From the NCBI GenBank assembly GCA_013398615.1, contig VZSR01002395.1, forward strand, positions 3,899,720 through 3,963,719: a stretch of 64,000 bases of DNA. Reading direction: 5' to 3'. A model generated the notes under the pieces. That model was not told the origin of the DNA and ran no database searches. It worked only from the letters and a program-made list of their open reading frames with translations. This document shows, one piece after another, positions 53,992-64,000 of the stretch. Source of the stretch: Brachypodius melanocephalos. Lineage: Eukaryota; Chordata; Aves; Passeriformes; Pycnonotidae. Positions within the stretch are counted from its first letter, which is position 1, and the number at the start of each line of letters is the position of its first letter. Both the position numbers and the translations under genes were made by a program.

Positions 53992-56900
53992 TAGGACACT
54001 CTGGGGTTCTCACAGTGCACCATGTGGATGTGGGCTTGCTTAACAACCGATATTATGCAAGTTATTGTTGGTATATCTGCCAAAAATATTTCTTTCCCAA
54101 AAATAGTGTTGCCAGCGTGTAACTACGTGTGATGATTTTGTCACATTATCTGTGAAGGCACTCGGGGACCTCAGTAGTACTTCTTATTCCTGTTGGTGTT
54201 GGTTAAGACCAAATCCAGAAGCTTTGAGGTGCCACCATCAGCAGGTGTTGTTAGAAGCCTGTTGTCTTCATGTTAGCTTATTTGTGTTGTCAGTGATGCA
54301 GTTCTACTATTTTCAAACCCAACCATCTTGTTTGGTAGTCTTAGGGATCTGTGGTGGTTTTACATTTTGTTGGTAGATCTAGTCACAGTGGCAGATACTG
54401 AAAAGCTGAGTTGTTTTTAGCTGTGATTGCTTGAAGTCTTGGGCTTTGGAAGCTGTTTGTAGTGCTGAACACCAGTGAGGGGGTGGTTGTGGTAAAGCCA
54501 ATGCACCAATTCCATTCTTGCCAACAATTCCTCTGCATCCCAGCTGTGCAGGGTGGTCACATCCTGTGTACTGCTGCTGGAGCTCATCTGAGCCTTCTGT
54601 GGACCACTTTTGACACATAACTGGTGAAATGCTTTTGACTGTGTTTCAACAGAACCGGTTTCTTCTAATTCAGGTTCATGAACCAGCTCCCTTAGGGATC
54701 AGGCTATAAGAGAGCACACAAAGAGGATGGGAATTGCCACAGCCCTAACCTTGAAATGGTTCCTCCCTACCCAGGGGTTTTGCTTATTTGTGGTAGTTTG
54801 TCTTTGGAGCTCCTTGGGGTGGCAAAAATGATGGTACATATTAACTAGGAAATCTTCTCTGCGTGGCATATGTGCAGGACCTGTTGGAGCTACTTGCAAG
54901 CACGTTTCACTAATTTAAATGTTTGCTCACAGCAGTCTCTTGAGAGAACTGATACCATCCCTGTTTTATATATGGGGAGCAGGAAATCCAAAGAGACCCT
55001 ACGTGAGGTCTTGGAAAAAACATTATGTTGACAAAATAGATTAAACTTGAGTTTTCTGACCTCTTATCTAGTGCCTTACAAAGGGGCCCTGTGGAGAGTG
55101 ACAGAAGAGCTTGAATATTTGGTGAGGAACCCCAAGAAATTTGCCCTGTGGTAAGAAATTGGAGGCATGGCATAGCACAGGCCACATTTTGTTTCAAGCA
55201 GCATTGATTGCTGAACTCCTGCAATATGTAGCAGGAATGTATAATGTCCAGCTTAGCCCAGGGGTCAGAGCACAGTAATCAGGGATCTGACGTATATTTA
55301 ACCTGCACTGATTGGGTTCACACCAGCTGCAATGAAATGCAGATCGGAATCTCACTGCGATGTGGACAAACTTGCTCAACTACCAGCTTCAGCATGGATT
55401 GGATTTTGCTCCTTTGCCCTTTCTTCTCCTTGACATTCTGCAAGAGCAGCATTTTTGTGGTGTTTGGTTAGAAAATGCTGGAAGGACAGTAAATCACACT
55501 GCTGTTTGAAGGCATTCTAATTCTTGGGTGAAATGTGTGTTTGAAAAGTATGTGTGTTACTCTTACAATGAAGATACAGTGAAGCTTTCTTCCAAGTCAG
55601 TCCCAGAATTGGTAATTAATTGCATTTTACTGAAAAATAACTTGGTTTCCAAGTCAGTGTTCTCCCCTGCTCATGCTTTTTATTTGAGAAATTTTTAGGG
55701 GTTTTAGCATGTAGGCTGAGTAAGACAGTTCACATCTGGGCACATCCCTAAGTGTTTTGGTAAAGTAGCTTTGCTGAATGTGCTGCTGCCATTGTTGTTG
55801 TTGACTTCTGGCTATTCAAACAGTTCCTGTAAAGTCAGAACTTGTTAATTGAGAATTTACAATTAGTATATGTTTACCAATACAGTCTGATGTTTACTTT
55901 TTTTTTCTTTTTTCATTCAAACCACTAGCCTCAAGTTCAGAGAGTCTGTGAAACTAAATAAGAGCAGCTTTTAGATATTCACAGATGAGCCAAATTAAGG
56001 TACTTAAGAAGTGAAATTATGCTTTTAAAGTGCTGTGAAAAGTTTCATTGTTTATTTGGTCCAGTACACTGATTTTTAAAGGTTCTCCTGGGCATGCAGT
56101 AAGAAACAGTGAGGAAATAGCAGAAGGTTAAGTCTTGGTGTTCAGCTGTTGCTGTTGAGACAAATGGATTTAAATACAGAGTTAATAGAAGACTAATACA
56201 TAAATCTTAATAAAATTTTCAGGAAGTATTTTATAAGTGTATTTTAAGTATACTTAGGAACAAAAATAGAAATGACTGGAAGTTAAATTTCCTTGCCCTC
56301 AAGTTTGCTTAGGTTTGTTTTTTTTATTTTAAATAAGCTGCTGTTACAGATGGACAAAATACAAGAGTGTTTGGTTTGATGGCTTTTACCCTACATGAAG
56401 TTCACAGACAACTCCAAAAGATCTGCTATCTTAAACAGCTTTTTTTTTAAAGAGGTGTTACCTTTAGGTTCACAAAGAGAAGAATGTAAATACTCCTTAT
56501 CTGCAAAACACTGATGTTTAGAAGTGAAATATAATTGGGTTTATGCTAATAGGGTGGAAAGTGTAATTAAAGTGTACAAATAGGCTGAAAAAATCTTGGA
56601 ACTGGGCAGCAGCAATACCCTCCTGAGAGCCTTGTGGTAAGAATGTTTATGGATGTCTGGACTAATAAAGCACTGTAAATATATGTATGTTGTGTTACTA
56701 AAAAAATCTGATTAAATGTTTAGGAACGCTCCAGTTGCCTTCTGGAATGAGAAGGCAAACCAGGAAAATTTCAACCCTTTTTCCATTATTTTCTTCAAGA
56801 ACAACAGATTATCAAGAAGAATGTTCAGGGAAAGCACTTTTAAGGCTTTGCTGTTGCAGGTTACTCAGTTTTGCTGTAACATCAAGGAGACTTCAGCACG

Positions 56901-57944
56901 CTTGCAGTATGAATGTGCAAGTATCTCAGTATGCTAAATGGCTTTTTAATACAGTCACTTCTCTTAAGTACAAAGTATTTACAGTTTTCACAAGTCTATT
57001 AAATTTTGTTAGAATTGTCCATGGGATAAATTTTCCATTTATTCTGCCCCCAGACAGAGCAGTTGTCAGAGCTTAACTTTCGTTCTCTGTGCTGGCAGTG
57101 GCAGTAAATGTGAAGTCTTTCTTTTAAAGATGAGTCTGTAAACTGCTGCGTTAGCATTGCAATGATTTATGGAGAAAATTGCTTTACCACTGTCAGAGGC
57201 CTTTAGAGAATAATGTGGCAGTCTTTCATGTTTGAGAAAAAGAACAGGAAAATCCAAGAAATGTACTACAACAAGATGTCTCTGTGAAACCTGGGTATCA
57301 GCAAGGTGGTTCTCCCTGCTCCATGATTCCCAGCTCTAGGAACATGAGCAGGCTCTAAGATTTAGGAGTTTTTGTGGGTTTTTGGCTCAGACTTCAAATT
57401 CTTCTAGATTGGTTTACCATTTCTCTGAAAGATCTTAAAGTGACATTTAAAAGGTTTTAGATAGCTGACACTAACTGTATCTAAAGGCTCAGTGATTTAC
57501 AGAGAGGGAAATAAACAACTTTTGGCTCTGGCTGCAGAAGCCTTGGTCAACTCGTTTGTTGAATCATGATGCAGTGTTCAAAAACTGCATCTTACCTTTG
57601 GTATCCATTATATTTCTTTCATTGCTTGCTCATTATTCCGTTGCTTCTAAGTAATGAATGAGATGTGAAGGGATATCTCTTAGCATCCAAGCAGTGTGAT
57701 TAAGTCTGTTTCAAGATTGCATTTTTGGTTTTGTTCACTCTTTCAGTAACATGACCTGAAATCCTTTCTTCAAAGGTGAGCTTAAAAGAAAAAAAATCCA
57801 TTATGAGTGAGTTTTTCATGTATTCATTGAACTGTTTAATGTTTCTGTTCCCCTTTTTACTTTGGACTACTATTACTTGTCCATATAAATTCTCAGATGC
57901 AGACTTTAATAAGATACCTTTTAGTTCTGTATCCATAACAAGAC

Positions 57945-57958
57945 TTTTTTTTTTTTTT
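57945..57958. repeat. Poly-T run (14) in intron 11
   Basis: Fourteen consecutive T bases. No adjacent retroelement body was recognised. Confidence 0.8.
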
Positions 57959-60490
57959 ATTAATGCTTGGGCTGGCTAGGATTAGATGAGCCATTTTATT
58001 AAGTTTGTGACCAGCAATGCTTCTATTTCTTGAAGGTAAAGATAAATGAAGTAAATGGAAGTGGGTTTATCCTTTACAGGATTATGTTTGAGTGCAGTAG
58101 ATGCTGCTGCTTGAGAAATGAGGAAGGCTGGATTTTACTTATAGCCTGTTAAATAAACCATTTTTTAAATGGATTCTTATTTATGAGTAGCAGCTCAAAA
58201 CTGTGGATGAATCTGTCTTATTTGGACTATTCTCAAAAGTAGTAGAGAAAGAGAGGTGCTTGGATAAGGAGACTTAAATTGCAGAATTACCAAGGAAACT
58301 TGAAGTACAATTCCCTGAACCTTCTTGAAATTTGTGCTTCTCCTGTGGTTCTCTTACCTTCCTTCATCTGAAGTTCTGGCCTGTAGATCAGACATTGTCT
58401 GGGGCTGAAATGGTGTTTTTGTTTAATTAGAGCTGAGTGAAGTACAGAGCCTTTCCCTTGCTTTCCCATCTTTCTCTGGAGTGCTGAACTGATACTTCTT
58501 TGCAAAGTAGAGAGGAGCATGGTTCTGGAGAGTGAGCTATTGCAAAGAGCCCAATTAATCTCACAGCATAGTGTGTGTTCTGATTGGGTTTGAAAAAAGA
58601 ACGACTCCATTTTATCTAGAGATGACAAAGCATGAAAGTAGCTCTGTTGGGTTTGATTTCCAAGCTGTGAAATGGATCTAAGCCCACCAAATCTCCTCGA
58701 TTCAAGTTTAATATTCTCCTTTAAACAAGCTCTTTATGGAACAGGAGTATTATGAAATGGTCTCTGTTAGAACTGATGGCATTTCATTACACTTAAAAGG
58801 ATTTTTATAAGCAAGAAGTGGGCCTGGAACTAGGTCTAATGACATTACTTTGTTAATGTGGTCCCTTTTTATGCCTTTCTTCAAACAGAGCAGAACAGCC
58901 CTGCAGGCTACTGTGCCTGTAAGAGAGATCCTGAAGGGTTGACTGCAGCATGGCTGGTGCAATGATGTCTTTCCAAGGAAACCTGGAGCTCAGGACTGTC
59001 CTTCCCTGTGCACTGCAGGCTTTGATGGGCTGATACAACACCCTTCCCATCCTGCTTCCCAGATGGTGGAGGGAAAGTTAATTAATACACAGAGCTGACT
59101 TTCTAGTCCCATTTTTTAATGGTTAAAATAGAGTTTTGATTAGGGGTAGCAAATTCTTATCAGGTGTTTGGAGCCTGGAGGAGGAGAGGTGATGGGAAGG
59201 GTGCCCTGGGTGCATTCATTAACTGCTGGTGCCACTGGAGCTGGGATATCCCAGACAACTCCAAAGAATGGGATCAGCCTGGAAAAGCTTGGAGTCCTCT
59301 GTCCCACACTTTTTATTAGACTTGAATCTGATCTACTAGAGTAGCCAAGATGACTTCACCTTGATGAAAGGACAAATCTGGCAGTTTTCTGGTGATCTGG
59401 GGGTCACATCTAACCTAAGGTAATGTGATTCTTAGGGATAAAAGTGTTTGATCAGATAGAATGACTTTGAGTGGTAATCTCATTTATACATTTACCTTAT
59501 CTATCCAAATAACAATTTACAGAGAGTTGGGGTTTAAGTGGTCCTTTCTGACTAGAGACTTCAACAACCTGTCTGGGATCATGACATGCTTGCTCAGTTT
59601 ATATTTTGGAAAACATTTGGCAGCCTGGGAGTTAGAATTAAGAAATGTGTTCTGCAGTGGTGGTCTGTCCTTGTCCCTATGGCACGGATTAAGGACTCAG
59701 AAATAAAAGCAGTGGACCTTACTTAGGTGGTGCTCTGGAGTAAGGAGTAACTAATGGAATTGCTGCTTTATTAAAGAGAAAAACCTCAGTGGTTTTTTAT
59801 TTCAGCCACCGACAGCTTTAGCAAAACAAGCTTTTGATACTGAAACTTCATATGCTTTGTCTCAGTAGCTTTTGTTTTTATGTGTGGCAAAATTTAGGCT
59901 TTGAGCTGATAGAACACAAAATCTTAGTGCTTTACTGCAGCTTCCTATGCCTGAATATAGCTTTGTTTTTAAAAACCACATATTAATATGCTAGTGCATA
60001 CTTAGTGACACTGATTATTTTGCTGAATTGCTTAAAATATCAGTCTGTTGTAAAAAGTCTCTCAGGTATGTGATATTAATACCAATTTCTGTATTGGTCC
60101 CAGGTGCTTAACAGTCTGCACTGGTGCCCATGGTGTAGGACTGTAACCTAAATTTCTGATCTTTGGCTTTGATGCCTCAAAATGAGCATTGGAAAGAGAC
60201 AGCCAGGCTTGAGATTGTTAGAAGTGAGAGGATACCCCTTGAAGGCTATGGAGTGGAAGCACAGAGTAAGAAAGACCTTAAGGAAATGTAAGTGAAGGAC
60301 AAAAGCTGCTGCTGGCATCTCTCATTCTTCTCACCAATTAAGTCCCAACAATATATCCATGTTGTCATTAAATATGGGACTCCACAGCAAGATAGGAGTT
60401 GATGTTAGAGATACAGAAATAGAAACAGCACTGAGCTGGGGAGAAACAGAATTGAAAGGTGTTGGTATATCCAGAGAGGAAAATATGTCC

Positions 60491-60550
60491 TCTGTGTGTG
60501 TGTGTGTGTGTCTGTATATATATATCTTTAAATAGATATATACAGCTCCA
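60491..60550. repeat. Compound (TG)n/(TA)n microsatellite
   Basis: About nine TG units at 60493-60511, then TCTG, then TATATATATA, then an AT-rich stretch. Likely polymorphic; it sits in intron 11 of COP1. Confidence 0.9.
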
Positions 60551-61660
60551 TCTGTATATGTGAGAGGAACCATTTACTTTGTAGAAATGGCAGCTCCTAC
60601 AGTCAGAGATGTTGGTAATGAGTCAGGGCTGAGGCATTTTTGATTACAGCAGCAATTGTAGAGTGTGTATGGAAAGGGGAGAGGAGCAGTTGGCTGAAGA
60701 CCTTTAGCTGTCACTGGTGCTGCAGTTAAAGGCAAATGCACTTAGATGCAGTCCTGTCTTCTCCTGTTTTCAGACAGTGGATACAGTACATTCCTGGTAA
60801 TATTTGGTATGAAGCAGTTGTCCATGGATTGCTGTTGTCAGATTCACTCTACTGCGGGTTGTTTCTGTAGGAGTTACTACCTGAAATGTGTGTGTGGTTC
60901 TTAAAAGTGGGAGGGAGGAAACCCTCATCTGTCCCAAATCAAATCTTCTGGCGAGCACCTCCTAGTTGTAGTGTGACTTGTTGAACACCAGTCTTGCTGT
61001 TGCCTTGCTCATAACCCTTATGGTGAGGCAGCTGCTCCATTCCTTTAATCAATTTAGTTGCCTATCTGTATGCATTCCCTAACTCCAGTGCATCCTCTGG
61101 GGATGTGGAGAACAACTGCACACACCAGCAGGATGCAAATGTAGTAAGGCTTTACACAAGGGCAGAGCTGCTAAATACTCCTCCTTTACTCTTTCCCTGC
61201 TGCTCTATCCTCAACACCAAAGCAGGCTTCCAGGCATGTTTCAGAAGCAATTTATTTCATAATTCTATTTGTTAGCTATAAGTGTTCTCCAAGGTCACAG
61301 GCTTTGCCATTAAAATAAAGCAATTGATTTATAATCTCACAGATTGGGAATTAAGATAAGCAGCGGAGAAACCAGAACCCTTGAGGATGTGCTTACTTTG
61401 TAGCAGCTCTTTAGTGGTATTTCCATAAGATGTTGGTTGTCAAGTTCTTAGGAGAAGGAAAACAGCGATTTGGGAATGAGAGATGTCTCTCTTCTATTTT
61501 CCCTAGAACAAAATCCTTTCAATTTGATTTCTGTAAGTAATTCTGTGGCATGTTTATAAAGCTCTTTCAAATACCCAGCAGTTCATGTGTCCCCAAAAGA
61601 TTACTTATAGAAATTTTGTTAGTCTTTGTTGGTCAGAAATGTGGAGTTTAAAAACAAGCT

Positions 61661-61672
61661 AAAAAAAAAAAA
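61661..61672. repeat. Poly-A run (12) in intron 11
   Basis: Twelve consecutive A bases within AT-rich intronic DNA. No element body was recognised next to it. Confidence 0.8.
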
Positions 61673-64000
61673 GGAGCAATTGGTAACTGTTTTTATCAAG
61701 TACAACTTTGAGGAGCAAGGACCACTAATGGTCCAAAAGGTAATTTCATTGGGGGTTTTAATTATTTCCTGTTATTCTATTGCACGCTGTTATTGTGTTA
61801 ATGAGGAATTCACTTGGTCTGTGGAAATGTATCACCTCCAAAGCAGAATGTTGTCTTTCTGAGCTGGCTCTGTGGAGTCTTTTGACTAGACAAAACAAAA
61901 CTTAAATTCTCTGCTGAATTTTCAGATAGATAAGCTTGTGTCTAAGCAAGGCTTACATTGACACAAAGACTTCAAGCAGCAAGTGACAGGAATACCCACG
62001 AGCCAGTTAAATGCAAATAAGGCTTGCATAATACTGAGTGTATTTAAAAAAACTCGCACAAAAAAGCATAAAAATAATGGTTGCCGTGCAAGTAGGCTGT
62101 TTGTCCTAATGCTGATCAGTCCAGGCATAAGCAGGGCTGTGCAAATATTAGGAACAGTTTTATATGATTTATAATCCCCTTGATTAGGCACTTAGATTGT
62201 TCCTATTTTTATTTGTAAATCACTGACAAAAAGCTGACTGGCAGAAAGTGAGAACACTGGCTGTCCCAGGATTGAGCACAGGTGATGGGAGGCCAAGGTG
62301 CAGGTGTGTGTTGGGCTGTACTGTGGTTTATTTCTGCATTCTTTTTCTCCCTGCAGTGTCTTTGATGCTGTTTGAAGGTCACAGGTCTGACAATTCCATT
62401 GCTTAAGGCTTTTTATTTTTTTAATGATGTGCTAACTTTTATGGGCATATTGAAATACTCATTTGTTATGTCTACAGCATGTCTCTATTGAAAAAAAAAA
62501 CAAAACCCTGAATTAATGCTAGAGAAGCAACTCAACCCAAATGAGAGAGATTCTATTCTGTTCTAATAACTTGGCTTTTTACCAGACGTTGTAAGGCATT
62601 ATTTTTTTTTCTTCAGCAGAAGGCTAAGGCTAAAATTGAATCCAGGCAGATGAATCACTGCCATCAGTTTAGTTGTGCTTTACCTGAATCCACAGGGCAG
62701 CGAGCAGGAGCGGAGACAGCGGTTCAATTAAGATTGTGGTACAAGTAAATCCCTTGTATTGTTATAGAGGCTTTGATTATAAAACTCTTCCAGAGAATAG
62801 GGTGAGCTGACAAAACAAGACAGGCCTGAATGGTGTTTTCATCCTGTGTTTATAAAAAGTGCTTTGGACTAGTGTGGATCTGGGGAGTGGGGAGAGCAGC
62901 TTGGATGCTTAGGTGACTTCTCTCTCTCCCATTTTATTTAAATGGATGCCTGCATGCTCCTTTAATTCCCCAGCCATAAGCATGTTCCTCCCTGCATTTT
63001 GGAGGCTGATGATTTTGCAGGCTGTACCTGACTAGCTTCTCTAGAATCAGTTGAGTGGGGTCATCTCCTGCCACTGCCTGGGAGAAGTTTGGGTGCTTGA
63101 GTTAAAGGGCTGAGTTTCAAGCTGCTTCATTGAATTATTTTATAGCAACAGATTGCGTATCAACAATCCTTTCTCTCCATAGTTTAAAAATAACCTGATG
63201 ATATCTCCTTTAAAAGGACTTGAAAATTCTGTTGGTGTTTAAATTTATCTTCTCTTGGAAACACTGCATTGCCTTTGACTTCTCAGCTCTGTTGAGTAGT
63301 GGAAAGCTCTTCCTGTTACAGCTCTGGGGGCAGCCTGAAGAGCCCTTTCCCTTCTTGTAATTGGTTTAATGCTTTCTAATTGTAGAAAGGTACCTTAAAT
63401 ACCCTTGCTCTCAGGATTTTGAATGTGAAATTAGTGTAAACTCAGTTTTCCCTGCTGCCATTAAGAACTTCCTCTCTGGTTCATAAACATTCTGGATTCT
63501 TAAGGGGTGGGGTGGGAAGTGATAGAGACTGCAGGGATTGAAATGAATTAGTGAGTGGTGGAACTCCAAAAGAGACCTCTCTAAACAGTAGATGGATTGC
63601 TTAGTCAGAAGGCTTGGAGGCAGCTGTTTACTGATCACAGAAACCTTGTGACTAAGGGCAAATGCTGCTCCCACACCTTTCCTGGGGAGGTGTCTCATTG
63701 AGGCTGATGCCCTCAAAGGAGACAGGTGTATGTGCACCTGCCCTGCCAGCAGTGCCATGGGCTGCAGGAAAGCACAAGCTCTGGGAAGTAGCATTATTTC
63801 CCCAGCTGCTGGATGTCTAGCAGATTTCTCTCAAGCCTTTCCAAGCTGTGAAGGTAGGAATGACATTAGCTGTTTGTAACCTGCTGCCTGCCTTTCTCTT
63901 AGATGTAGTTCATGTACAACCTCAGGCTTTTCTCATTTGCAGCTTAACTTTGTTATAAGTTGACTGCTTTTACTTCCAGCTTCATTGATGTTTATTACAA

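Noticed and set aside
63979..64000. Possible COP1 exon 12 start after TTCCAG at the right edge
   Set aside because: The downstream bases read FIDVY-like, not the expected IEFDRD-like start of the next exon.

Overview
This is a vertebrate nuclear window, most likely from a bird. Several 3' fragments of chicken-repeat-1 (CR1) LINEs carry the typical avian/reptilian tail, whose last bases resemble ccattctatgattcta. Introns are short for a vertebrate gene of this type. A GC-rich first exon sits next to an assembly gap. I cannot name the species from the sequence. No prokaryotic, CRISPR, phage or operon structure is present, and I saw no intact retroviral gene.

The only protein-coding gene I can support is the 5' part of COP1 (also RFWD2), on the + strand from about 24.1 kb to beyond the right edge. 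It encodes a RING-type E3 ubiquitin ligase. Eleven coding exons could be placed by protein similarity, and all have GT-AG borders with consistent codon phase: 24098-24423, 31040-31099, 32574-32671, 34003-34079, 36464-36583, 37887-37955, 40408-40467, 42267-42343, 46809-46866, 50319-50433 and 53855-53990. They total 1196 coding bases (398 codons plus 2 bases). They encode a Ser/Ala/Gly-rich N-terminus, the C3HC4 RING finger, basic localisation segments, the coiled coil and the linker that leads into the WD40 propeller. The WD40 exons are not in the window, and the last 10 kb is intron 11.

Layout: 1-23.3 kb is intergenic DNA upstream of COP1. It is moderately GC-rich and holds several CR1 pieces, one MIR-like SINE remnant, a CpG-rich patch near 7.5 kb, and four non-repetitive blocks that look like candidate regulatory elements. 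A CR1 at 23280-23656 and a 273-base run of N (23742-24014) come just before exon 1, so most of the promoter and 5'UTR is missing. From 24.4 kb on, the DNA is COP1 intron with small exons, one large CR1 in intron 1, and a few simple repeats.

The most useful observations are splice-site and promoter details of COP1: a tandem donor in exon 4 (in-frame choice of four residues), a NAGNAG acceptor at exon 9 (one serine), a two-codon upstream ORF before the start codon, and a cluster of apparent aromatic-to-other substitutions in exons 4-5. I did not find a convincing undescribed biological system. The regulatory-block calls rest on visual judgement without any alignment.
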